From contig JANXVZ010000037.1 of NCBI GenBank assembly GCA_025351405.1, forward strand, positions 1 to 64,000: a DNA stretch of 64,000 nt, read 5' to 3'. A program made the position numbers and the translations under genes. Position 1 is the stretch's first letter. Each line of letters starts with the position of its first letter. The stretch comes from Sphingomonadales bacterium (GTDB lineage Bacteria > Pseudomonadota > Alphaproteobacteria > Sphingomonadales > Sphingomonadaceae). The notes beneath the pieces are model-generated. The model did no database searches and had not been told where the DNA came from. It saw only the letters and a program-made list of their open reading frames with translations. Below, in pieces: positions 23,635 through 31,005 of the stretch.

Positions 23635-24297
23635 ATGCGTATTCTAGTCGTTGAGGACGAGCCGAACCTGCTGCGGCAGCTCAAGTCCGGGCTGGAGGGC
23701 GCGGGTTATGCCATCGACACCGCCAGCGATGGCGAGGATGGGCATTACCTTGGCTCAAACGAAAATTACGATGCCGTCGTGCTCGACCTGGGGTTGCCCG
23801 AGGTCGATGGCCTGACGGTGCTCGATCGCTGGCGCAAGGAAGGCAAGACCATGCCGGTGCTGGTTTTGACAGCGCGCGACAGCTGGTCCGACAAGGTCGC
23901 CGGGCTCGATGCCGGCGCCGATGACTATCTGGCCAAGCCTTTCCAGACCGAGGAGCTGATCGCCCGGTTGCGCGCCCTCATCCGGCGTGCGGCGGGGCAG
24001 GCGACGTCGGAACTGATCGCCGGGGGCGTGCGCCTCGATGCGCGGTCCGGACGCGTCACGCTCGACGGTGATCCGGTCAAGCTGACCGCGCAGGAGTTCA
24101 AGTTGCTCAGCTACCTGATGCATCACAAGGGCAAGGTGGTCAGCCGCACCGAATTGATCGAACATATCTACGACCAGGATTTCGACCGTGATTCCAATAC
24201 GATCGAAGTGTTCATCACCCGTATCCGCAAGAAACTCGGTGCCGACCTGATCAGCACCACGCGCGGCCTTGGCTACAGCCTCAACGACGCGGGCTGA
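23635..24297 (+). CDS. OmpR/PhoP-family response regulator
   Basis: A 220-aa DNA-binding response regulator. The receiver domain (1-115) has acidic Glu8/Asp9, phospho-acceptor Asp51 in VVLDLGLP, Thr79 in VLTAR and Lys101 in AKPF. The C-terminal winged helix (about 125-220) contains LTAQEFKLLSYLMHHKGKVVSR and the recognition helix region RDSNTIEVFITRIRKKL, ending TTRGLGYSL. It is sandwiched between the PepSY-like gene and a histidine kinase gene, which is almost certainly its partner. The sequence is closest in style to PhoP/QseB-like regulators. The signal is unknown. Confidence 0.94.
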   Translation: MRILVVEDEPNLLRQLKSGLEGAGYAIDTASDGEDGHYLGSNENYDAVVLDLGLPEVDGLTVLDRWRKEGKTMPVLVLTARDSWSDKVAGLDAGADDYLAKPFQTEELIARLRALIRRAAGQATSELIAGGVRLDARSGRVTLDGDPVKLTAQEFKLLSYLMHHKGKVVSRTELIEHIYDQDFDRDSNTIEVFITRIRKKLGADLISTTRGLGYSLNDAG

Positions 24298-24310
24298 AAC
24301 GCTGCCCGAC

Positions 24311-25753
24311 ATGCAGCCTCCTGTGCAGCCCGGCGCTCCGGCCCTGCGCCCGGACGCGGCGGCCTTGCCGGTGCGCCGTCGCTTCTGGATGACGGGGTCG
24401 TTGCGGCTGCGCATGGTGGCGCTGGCAGCGGCGTGGATCATACCGTTGCTCGGGCTGGGGGCGTTTGCGCTCGACCGCGTGATTGTCAGCGCCATCACCC
24501 GCAATTTCGACAGCCAGCTCGATTTCGCGCTGACCTCGATGATCGGCGCGGCCGATCTGGATGACATAGGCGAGGTGCGTTTCCTGCGGCCGCTTGGCGA
24601 CCAACGATTCTTCGAGCCATATTCCGGGCTGTACTGGCAGGTTTCGACGCCGGGGCAGGAGCCGTTCCGGTCGCGATCGCTGTGGGATCGCGCGCTTGGC
24701 GACGGCCCGACCACCAATTGCCAGAATGTCTGCCGCTATGCCTCCAGCCGCTTTGCCGGCGAACCCTTGCGGGTGGTTGCGCGCGATGTGAAGCTGCCGG
24801 GATCATCGACCAAGTTTCATTTCCAGGTGGCGCAATCGACGCGCGATTTTGATGAACAGGTTCGCAACCTGCGGTCGATCCTGTTCTGGTCGCTGGGAGG
24901 GTTGGGCCTCGCCCTGATCACGCTGGCGGCGCTGCAATCAACCTATGGCCTGTCGCCGCTCGGCCGCGTCAGCCGCGCCATCGCTGCCATCCGGTCTGGT
25001 ACCGCAAAGCGCGTCGCCGATGATTTTCCGTCCGAAATTGCGCCGCTCGTCAGCGAAATCAACGAACTGCTGGAACACAACGAAAGCCAGGCCGAAGCGG
25101 CACGGCGTCATGCCGGCAACCTCGCCCATGCCTTGAAGACCCCGATGAGCGTGCTGATCGGCGAGGTGCAGGGGCGGACCGATCCACTGGCGCTGGCGGT
25201 GATGCGCGAAGTTACTGTCATGCGCCGTCATGTCGATCATCAACTGGCGCGGTCGAGGGCTGCCGGCCGCCGTGGCGCGTCGGCCTCGCGTGCCGATGTC
25301 TGGCCATCGTTGCAGGCTATCGTCCGCACCGTTGGCCGTATCCATGGCACGCGGCTTGAAAACGGCCGGGAGATCGAGGTGACGATCGATCTTGCCGGCG
25401 ACAAGACACTGGTTTTCCGCGGCGAACGCCAGGATCTGGATGAGATGGTCGGCAATCTTGTCGACAATGCCGCGCTGCACGGCGGTGGCCGGGTGTTTGT
25501 CACGGCCCAACGCGGCGCGGCGCCCGGCACCCTGGAAATCCTGGTGGAGGACGACGGCCGCGGTATCTCGCCCACGGATCGCACCCGCCTGTTCGAGCGC
25601 GGCGAACGGCTCGATACCGACAAGCCGGGGACAGGCCTTGGCCTCGCCATCGTCCGCGACGTGGCGGAAATCTATGGCGGCGCGGTGGCGCTGGAAGAAT
25701 CGGAAGACCTTGGCGGGCTGCTGGTCAGGTTGACGCTGCCCGCAGCGGGATGA
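24311..25753 (+). CDS. Membrane sensor histidine kinase, PhoQ-like architecture
   Basis: A 480-aa inner-membrane kinase. TM1 is near 34-56 and TM2 near 189-209, enclosing a periplasmic sensor of about 130 residues that contains two cysteines (CQNVC). A HAMP-like segment (SPLGRVSRAIAAIRSG) leads to the H-box HAGNLAHALKTP, with the phospho-acceptor His near 273. The ATPase domain has N-box DNAALHGGG, G1 DDGRGIS and G2 GTGLGLAIV. The ORF track begins at a non-ATG codon inside the regulator gene. The ATG at 24311, 13 bp after the regulator stop, is preferred, giving a short Pro/Ala-rich cytoplasmic leader. It is the cognate kinase of the upstream regulator by context. Confidence 0.92.
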   Translation: MQPPVQPGAPALRPDAAALPVRRRFWMTGSLRLRMVALAAAWIIPLLGLGAFALDRVIVSAITRNFDSQLDFALTSMIGAADLDDIGEVRFLRPLGDQRFFEPYSGLYWQVSTPGQEPFRSRSLWDRALGDGPTTNCQNVCRYASSRFAGEPLRVVARDVKLPGSSTKFHFQVAQSTRDFDEQVRNLRSILFWSLGGLGLALITLAALQSTYGLSPLGRVSRAIAAIRSGTAKRVADDFPSEIAPLVSEINELLEHNESQAEAARRHAGNLAHALKTPMSVLIGEVQGRTDPLALAVMREVTVMRRHVDHQLARSRAAGRRGASASRADVWPSLQAIVRTVGRIHGTRLENGREIEVTIDLAGDKTLVFRGERQDLDEMVGNLVDNAALHGGGRVFVTAQRGAAPGTLEILVEDDGRGISPTDRTRLFERGERLDTDKPGTGLGLAIVRDVAEIYGGAVALEESEDLGGLLVRLTLPAAG

Positions 25754-25754
25754 C

Positions 25755-26036
25755 CTACGCCCCCGCCGCTGTCTGATGGTGGCGAATCACTTCATCGATA
25801 ATGAAGCACAGGAATTTTTCCGAAAACTCCGGATCGAGCTTGGCGGTCACCGCCAGCGCCCGCAACCGCGCCACCTGTGCCGCTTCGCGCCCCGGATCGG
25901 CCGGGGGCAGCCCGGCGGTTGCCTTGTAGAGGCCGACCGCCTGGGTCACCTTGAATCGCTCGGCGAGCAGGAACACCAGCGCGGCATCGATGTTGTCGAT
26001 GCTGTCGCGATAACCGCTCAGTATCGTATCGGTCAC
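25755..26036 (-). CDS. Chorismate mutase, AroQ class
   Basis: A 93-aa all-helical monofunctional chorismate mutase (chorismate to prephenate, first step to Phe/Tyr). The sequence YRDSIDNIDAALVFLLAERFKVTQAVGLYKA is the typical long first helix with a conserved Arg and Lys lining the active site. FLCFIIDEVIRHHQ is the C-terminal helix. The track ORF starts at an upstream codon. The GTG at 26036 is preferred, with GGGAG seven bases upstream and a family-like N-terminus (VTDTILSGYRDSID). It is convergent with the sensor kinase gene (1-bp gap between stops) and divergent from the polyprenyl synthase. Confidence 0.9.
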   Translation of the reverse strand: MTDTILSGYRDSIDNIDAALVFLLAERFKVTQAVGLYKATAGLPPADPGREAAQVARLRALAVTAKLDPEFSEKFLCFIIDEVIRHHQTAAGA

Positions 26037-26140
26037 GCGATTCTCCCGGATGTGCTGTTTCCTCAACACCTTTGCGGCGGATGCGCGCGGGCGCAAGCGC
26101 CGGGGTTGCGCCACGATGAACTCGGGCTATGGACTGTCGC

Positions 26141-27160
26141 ATGGTTGCAACCGTTCACCCCTTGCGAAAGCGCGATGGCGCCACCCCGTCGATCGCCGGG
26201 CTGGTCACGCTTACGGCATCGGGGCTGACGGCGGTCAACCACGTCATCATCGACCGGATGCAATCACCGGTGGCGCTTATCCCGCAGCTCGCCGGCCATC
26301 TGATCGCCGGCGGTGGCAAGCGGCTGCGGCCGATGCTGACGCTGGGGTGTGCGGCGTTGCTCGATTACGCCGGGGACCGGCATTACAAGCTCGCCGCCGC
26401 GGTGGAGTTCATCCACACCGCGACGTTGCTGCACGATGACGTCGTCGATGCATCGGGGTTGCGGCGCGGCCAGGCCACCGCCAATCGGCTATGGGGCAAC
26501 CCGGCCAGCGTGCTGGTCGGCGACTTCCTGTTCAGTCGCTCGTTCGAATTGATGGTCGAGGACGGGTCGCTGAAGGTGCTGAAAATCCTCAGCAGCGCAT
26601 CCGCGATCATTGCAGAGGGCGAAGTGGCGCAGTTGACCGCGCAGCGCGACGTTGAAACGACCGAGGATCGCTACCTCGAAATCATCACCGCCAAGACCGC
26701 GGCGCTGTTCGCTGCTGCCTGCCAGATTTCGGGCGTGGTCGCCGAACGTGGCCCTGCAGCCGAGGCCGCTCTCGAAGCCTATGGCCGCAACCTCGGCATT
26801 GCCTTTCAGCTCGTCGACGATGCCATCGATTATGTGTCCGATGCCGACACCATGGGCAAGGATGCCGGCGACGATTTCCGCGACGGCAAGATCACCCTGC
26901 CGGTCATCCTCGCCTATGCGCGCGGCAGCGAGGGCGAGCGCCAGTTCTGGCGCGACGCGATGACGGGCAGGGCGGCAGGCGATGCCGAACTGGCGCGCGC
27001 GTCCGCCCTGCTGGCCCGCACCAACGCTGTCACCGACACGCTGGCGCGGGCGCGCCACTATGGCGCCCGCGCCATCGATGCGCTCGCCGGCTTCCCCAAT
27101 GGCCCGGCCCGCACGGCCCTGACGGAAACGGTCGAATTCGCCATTGCGCGCGCATTCTGA
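26141..27160 (+). CDS. ispB: Octaprenyl/polyprenyl diphosphate synthase
   Basis: A long-chain trans-prenyltransferase that builds the ubiquinone side chain from FPP and IPP. The 339-aa protein has GGGKRLRPML (IPP-binding region), first Asp-rich motif LLHDDVVD (near residue 99), GNPASVLVGDFLFSRSF and second Asp-rich motif FQLVDDAIDYVSD. The absence of bulky residues just before the first motif fits a long product. The ORF track starts four codons earlier; the ATG at 26141 gives the family-like MVATVHPLRKRDG. Neither start has a clear ribosome site. Chain length (often C50 in sphingomonads) is not determinable from sequence, and the symbol reflects family only. Confidence 0.9.
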   Translation: MVATVHPLRKRDGATPSIAGLVTLTASGLTAVNHVIIDRMQSPVALIPQLAGHLIAGGGKRLRPMLTLGCAALLDYAGDRHYKLAAAVEFIHTATLLHDDVVDASGLRRGQATANRLWGNPASVLVGDFLFSRSFELMVEDGSLKVLKILSSASAIIAEGEVAQLTAQRDVETTEDRYLEIITAKTAALFAAACQISGVVAERGPAAEAALEAYGRNLGIAFQLVDDAIDYVSDADTMGKDAGDDFRDGKITLPVILAYARGSEGERQFWRDAMTGRAAGDAELARASALLARTNAVTDTLARARHYGARAIDALAGFPNGPARTALTETVEFAIARAF

Positions 27161-27186
27161 CCCACTAGCCGGCGCCCGGCGGGGCG

Positions 27187-27486
27187 CTACGTCGCCTCCG
27201 CCTCACCAACGACATATAGCTTGAGGTTGCGTTCCGAAATTTCGAGCTCCGCCCAATGGGCACGCCAGGCGGCAATGTGATCGGACCGGAAATGCGCCTG
27301 GAGATGGGCGCGGGTATCCCATAACTCGTTGATGTGCATGAGACCGGGGTCAAGCACGTCCTCGGCATAGCTGTATTCATGGCAACCAGGTTCGGCACGG
27401 CTGGCTTCGATCATGGTGCGCATGGCGGGCCGGGCATCGGCGAGGCGCGCAGCCGGCAGGCGGATTGTCCCGGTTATCAGCAGCAT
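27187..27486 (-). CDS. Putative quinol monooxygenase (ABM/YgiN-like)
   Basis: A 99-aa protein of the antibiotic-biosynthesis-monooxygenase fold, usually a cofactorless or heme-binding dimeric ferredoxin-like barrel. LLITGTIRLPAARLADARPAM, SRAEPGCHEYSYAEDVLDPGLMHINELW (about 28-56) and FRSDHIAAWRAHW match YgiN-like proteins. The ATG at 27486 gives MLLITG and a compact family-length protein; the track start adds five residues. It is convergent with the polyprenyl synthase gene and lies just downstream of the HWE kinase gene (about 30 bp). A quinone-related substrate is suggested only by family. Confidence 0.82.
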   Translation of the reverse strand: MLLITGTIRLPAARLADARPAMRTMIEASRAEPGCHEYSYAEDVLDPGLMHINELWDTRAHLQAHFRSDHIAAWRAHWAELEISERNLKLYVVGEAEAT

Positions 27487-27516
27487 TGCCCGGCCTCCCA
27501 AGGGTTCGGCCCGGGT

Positions 27517-28557
27517 TCAGGCACCGAACGGGCGATCGCCGATCGGAACCGTCCGGTCGTCGACCAGCGCCACGCGCAGTGTACATCGCAGGCCATCGCT
27601 TGCGAAATCGATTTCGGCCGCATTGCCGGATCGGTGCCCAAGCGCATGGCGGATCAGGCGCGACCCGAACCCTTCATGCGCCGGGGCCGCCACGGCGGGG
27701 CCGCCACGCTCGCGCCAATGAATGACGACAGCACTGGCCACGGCAGCGATCTCGATGTGCCATGTCACCGCAACTTCGCCCTGCGCCACCGACAGTCCGC
27801 CATATTTGGCGGCGTTGGTCGCCAGTTCGTGGAGGACGAGCGCCACGGCGAGCGCATTCTGGGCGTCGAGCCGGGCATCGGGGCCGTCGATGTGAAAGCG
27901 CGGGTCAATGCCGCCGCCATGGCCCGCGAGCGATTGCACGACGATGCTGCGGACGTCTGCCGCCAGCCAGTCTTCGTTGACCAGCACGTCATGGGCGCGC
28001 CCCATCGCCAGCAGCCGCTGTTCAAAGCCGGTCCAGGCTTCATTGGCAACGGCAGGCTTCAGGGTTTGCCGTGCCATTGCATGGACGGTCGCCAGGCTGT
28101 TCTTGACGCGGTGCTTCATCTCTTCGAGCAGCAGGCGCCGCTGCGCCTCCTCGGCCTTGCGCGCCGTGATGTCCTTGCTGATGCCGATCAGGCCGATGAT
28201 GTTGCCATCGGAATCCCGCAGGGGGCCCTTGCTGGAAAGGTAGATGCGTTTGCCGCCGGTGCCGGTCAGCACCTCCTCGAGGCTGACCGTCAGCCCTTCA
28301 CGCATGATGCGTTGATCGGCATCGGCAAAGGCTTGTGCCTCCACCTTGTCGTCGAGAAATTCGAGGTCCGAGCGGCCGGCGATTTCTGCCCATGACCGGC
28401 CGAGGATAGCAAGGGTCGCGGCGTTGGAAAATATCATCCGCCCCTCACGATCCTTGGCATAGATCATGTCCGACGTGGATTCGCCGATGTTGAGCAGGAT
28501 TTCGCGTGTGAACACCGATCCGATGACATCCGCGCGCGGTATTTCGATGTCGGCCAA
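27517..28557 (-). CDS. PAS-domain HWE-family histidine kinase
   Basis: A 346-aa soluble kinase. The PAS domain spans about 20-135 (ILLNIGESTSDMIYAKDREG...VLTGTGGKRIYLSSKGPLRDSDGNIIGLIGISKDIT). It is followed by the HWE/HisKA_2-type H-box EEMKHRVKNSLATVHAMA with His149, an N-box HELATNAAKYGGLS, and the WRERGGP signature (the W-x-E of HWE kinases). A GFGSRLI glycine motif follows. There is no receiver domain and no response-regulator gene next to it, so it is an orphan sensor. In alphaproteobacteria HWE kinases often feed the general stress (PhyR) pathway or sense light with LOV domains; this PAS lacks the LOV flavin-cysteine motif, so light sensing is not supported. Confidence 0.9.
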   Translation of the reverse strand: MADIEIPRADVIGSVFTREILLNIGESTSDMIYAKDREGRMIFSNAATLAILGRSWAEIAGRSDLEFLDDKVEAQAFADADQRIMREGLTVSLEEVLTGTGGKRIYLSSKGPLRDSDGNIIGLIGISKDITARKAEEAQRRLLLEEMKHRVKNSLATVHAMARQTLKPAVANEAWTGFEQRLLAMGRAHDVLVNEDWLAADVRSIVVQSLAGHGGGIDPRFHIDGPDARLDAQNALAVALVLHELATNAAKYGGLSVAQGEVAVTWHIEIAAVASAVVIHWRERGGPAVAAPAHEGFGSRLIRHALGHRSGNAAEIDFASDGLRCTLRVALVDDRTVPIGDRPFGA

Positions 28558-28582
28558 TCGTGATACCTTGTTCGTATGATAA

Positions 28583-28727
28583 GTTTCGTCGTCGAAACGA
28601 TACCCGGGTAGCGAAGCATAGATGTTTCAGGGTCAGTTTCCAGCCGAATTCCGTCCTGCGCAATCGAGGTAATGTCGGCGGCGCCGCTTATCTAAATGTA
28701 AACCATTCGTTTATCCATGACGGATAA
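28583..28727. promoter_or_regulatory. Two short inverted repeats in the HWE kinase/DUF2726 intergenic region
   Basis: The divergent 245-bp region between the HWE kinase and DUF2726 genes contains GTTTCG/CGAAAC arms around TCGT (28583-28598), just upstream of the kinase. TTATCC/GGATAA arms around ATGAC (28711-28727) lie in an AT-rich stretch nearer the DUF2726 gene. Either could bind a regulator. No known consensus is matched. Confidence 0.3.
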
Positions 28728-28802
28728 TTAAGGTATAGGTCACCTTTCCGGTTAGTCGTTGATGTAGAAGCCATTTGGATAGCCAGGGGGCACATATTCG
28801 AT

Positions 28803-29366
28803 ATGGCGAGTTTTCAGATGTTGCTGATCTTTGCGGCTTTGGTGGTGGTTGCACTTGCACTGTTGGTGCGGGTGCTGACCGATGCCAGTGGCCATCCGAC
28901 CGCGGTGGTGGCGCGGCCAATAATGACGAATGCGGAACTTGCCTTCTTCAACCTGTTGCGGCCGGTGGTGGCACCGCTCCATGTGGCGCCGCAAGTGGCA
29001 ATGGGGGCATTGCTGCAGAGCGCCGCGGGGTTGAGCAAGTCGCAAGGCCAGTCATCGCGCAACAGCTTCAGCCAGAAATACGTTGATTTCGTGCTGATCG
29101 ACGATGCGGGCAAGGTAAAGCTCGTGGTTGAACTCGATGATTCGACGCATAACCACAAGCGGGATGCCGGTCGCGACCGGATGATGGCGCAGGCAGGCTA
29201 CAAGACCATGCGAATTCGCGGCGCGGATTCGCGCAATGCGGAATTGCTCGCGGCGCGGATTGCCCAGGCGGTGCTGCCGGTCGAGGCGGCGCCCGCCACG
29301 CGCTGGTGGAACGAAGCCAAGGCCGGGCGCAAAGGCGGTGCGACGTCGGGAGCCATCCCCGCCTGA
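28803..29366 (+). CDS. DUF2726 domain-containing membrane-anchored protein
   Basis: A 187-aa protein with one N-terminal hydrophobic helix (about 5-25) followed by a cytosolic-type domain resembling DUF2726. LTNAELAFFNLL-type sequence (MTNAELAFFNLLRPVV) starts the domain. KYVDFVLIDDAGKVKLVVELDDSTH and YKTMRIRGADSRNAELLAARI carry the beta-strand/acidic pattern related to restriction-endonuclease-like (PD-(D/E)XK) folds. Family members have no settled function; a nuclease role is possible because the Asp-x(n)-Glu-Leu-Asp arrangement is present. The gene is divergent from the HWE kinase. The C-terminus is Lys/Arg/Gly-rich. Confidence 0.8.
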   Translation: MASFQMLLIFAALVVVALALLVRVLTDASGHPTAVVARPIMTNAELAFFNLLRPVVAPLHVAPQVAMGALLQSAAGLSKSQGQSSRNSFSQKYVDFVLIDDAGKVKLVVELDDSTHNHKRDAGRDRMMAQAGYKTMRIRGADSRNAELLAARIAQAVLPVEAAPATRWWNEAKAGRKGGATSGAIPA

Positions 29367-29439
29367 GGCGGATCGCGTGCGACCGGCGTGCCTGTCGGGC
29401 GGCTTGAACAATCCGTCGCGATGCGCGATGGCAGGTGCC

Positions 29440-29718
29440 ATGCAAGCCCGCCTTTACCAACGCCCCAAGAGTTCGATGCAGTCCGGCCGGGCACGCACTG
29501 GCCAATGGCTGCTCGAGATCGAACGCGATCAACCGCAGCGCGCCGATCCGCTCACCGGCTGGCCAGGTTCGGGCGATACCGATACGCAGGTGCAGTTAGG
29601 GTTTGCCACCGAGGCAGCCGCGCTGGCCTATGCCGCGGCCAGGGGCATATCGGTGGAGATCGTGCCGCTGGGGCCGCGCAGCCTGAAGCTGCAGGCCTAT
29701 GCCGACAATTTCAAATAG
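29440..29718 (+). CDS. NDUFS4-like complex I accessory protein (ETC complex I subunit)
   Basis: A 92-aa protein matching the alphaproteobacterial relatives of mitochondrial complex I subunit NDUFS4. MQARLYQRPKSSMQSGRARTGQW, DPLTGWPGSGDTDTQVQL (about 37-54) and the C-terminal LKLQAYADNFK are family hallmarks. It is expected to sit on the peripheral arm of NADH:quinone oxidoreductase. The ORF track starts 68 codons upstream, within the DUF2726 gene; the ATG at 29440 begins the conserved sequence, preceded by an AGG. This gene is usually encoded away from the nuo operon, as here, where no nuo genes are visible. Confidence 0.9.
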   Translation: MQARLYQRPKSSMQSGRARTGQWLLEIERDQPQRADPLTGWPGSGDTDTQVQLGFATEAAALAYAAARGISVEIVPLGPRSLKLQAYADNFK

Positions 29719-29745
29719 TCCTGGCCCGGCGGCGACGCGCTCCGT

Positions 29746-31005
29746 TCAGCCGCCACGCGCAAGGCCGAACTGGTTGAGATACCAGGTCTGGAAATTGGCG
29801 ACACCGCGTTCCTGGTCGGAATATCGACCTGGCATATAGCGTTTCGACAGGATGCCGGCCTGGTTGTCCTCGGTGATCTGGCGGTCCTGAATGGTCGTCA
29901 CGTCCCAGGCCCAGACCATCTTCTCGACATCGGGGTTCACCGCCTTGCCGTCGACGATCCAGCTGATGTCGACATCGGTCAGCATCGTCGATCGCGGCGT
30001 GAACTGGAACAGGATGGCAAAATCATTGCAGGCCACGACGTGGCTGAACGGCGAAAACGCCAGGTGCATGCGACCGCCGTCGAATTCGGTGCGCTTTCCC
30101 ATCAGGCTCGATGCCGCGGTGCCATCGCTGGTTTCGCTCAGATAGCCTTCACGAATGGTGCGCTGCATGACAAGGCGCAGATGGCTGCTGTCGGGGTGGT
30201 CGTCGATATTGCCGACAGGGCGGCCCATGGCGGCGACGCGCTTCTCCCACGCCTCCAGCACCGGCATATAGGCCGCGACGGCGTCGCTGGGGCCGGAACT
30301 GGGGCCGGCCCCGACCGCGACCAGCGCTTCAGGCGGGTGCATCGAGCAGAATTCCGGATGCGCCGGCTGGCAGTGATAGCATTCGAGAAAATTCTCGACG
30401 ACGAGCTTCCAGTTTGCCCCGGTCGGGTAGGAGGCGCGGTGTGCGATCCTGGCATCGGCAAAGCCATGATAGTCGAGAATTGCCGCCATATCGCCGAAGG
30501 TGGCGTCGAAATCGTCGGGTTGTTCATCGCTGAGGTTGATGAAGATGAAGCCGTGATATTCGCGAATGTGGCACGGCAGCAGGCCATTGGCCTTTTTATC
30601 GAAATCGGCGGGCATCAGCCGGGCGGACAACAGGGCGCCGTCCAGCCCGTAGGTCCAGGCGTGATAGGGGCAGACCAGCTTTGGCGCATTGCCCGACGTC
30701 GCCGAGCAGACCAGCGATCCGCGATGCCGGCAGACATTGTAGAAGGCGCGGACACTGCCGGCGTTTTCGCGGATGATGATGATCTGTTCGCCGCCGACCT
30801 TGAAGACGAAGAAATCGCCCTTGTTCGGCACCTGGTCGATATGGCCGGCCATCAGCCATTTGCGGCCCACGACGGCGTCCATATCGGCGGCAAACACCGC
30901 ATCGTCGCAGTAGAATGCCCGATCGAAGCTGTAGCCGGGGCGGGCATTGGCGGCGAGCTTCTGCATCATGTCGGCGCGGGTTTGCGTCACGGTCGTGCCT
31001 TCCAT
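29746..31005 (-). CDS. Rieske non-heme iron oxygenase alpha subunit, GbcA/betaine-demethylase-like
   Basis: A 419-aa Rieske oxygenase. The [2Fe-2S] ligands are in CRHRG (Cys92, His94) and CPYHAW (Cys112, His115). The mononuclear-iron site includes ENFLECYHCQPAH, with bridging Glu208 and ligands His211 and His216. The domain order and the short family length fit the group that contains glycine betaine, stachydrine and carnitine oxygenases, which remove N-methyl groups or cleave C-N bonds. Its ATG overlaps the stop of the upstream FAD gene by one base (TGATG), so the three-gene unit FAD-FAD-Rieske is tightly coupled. No reductase component gene is in the window, so the electron donor must be elsewhere. 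The substrate is inferred only from neighbours. Confidence 0.88.
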   Translation of the reverse strand: MEGTTVTQTRADMMQKLAANARPGYSFDRAFYCDDAVFAADMDAVVGRKWLMAGHIDQVPNKGDFFVFKVGGEQIIIIRENAGSVRAFYNVCRHRGSLVCSATSGNAPKLVCPYHAWTYGLDGALLSARLMPADFDKKANGLLPCHIREYHGFIFINLSDEQPDDFDATFGDMAAILDYHGFADARIAHRASYPTGANWKLVVENFLECYHCQPAHPEFCSMHPPEALVAVGAGPSSGPSDAVAAYMPVLEAWEKRVAAMGRPVGNIDDHPDSSHLRLVMQRTIREGYLSETSDGTAASSLMGKRTEFDGGRMHLAFSPFSHVVACNDFAILFQFTPRSTMLTDVDISWIVDGKAVNPDVEKMVWAWDVTTIQDRQITEDNQAGILSKRYMPGRYSDQERGVANFQTWYLNQFGLARGG

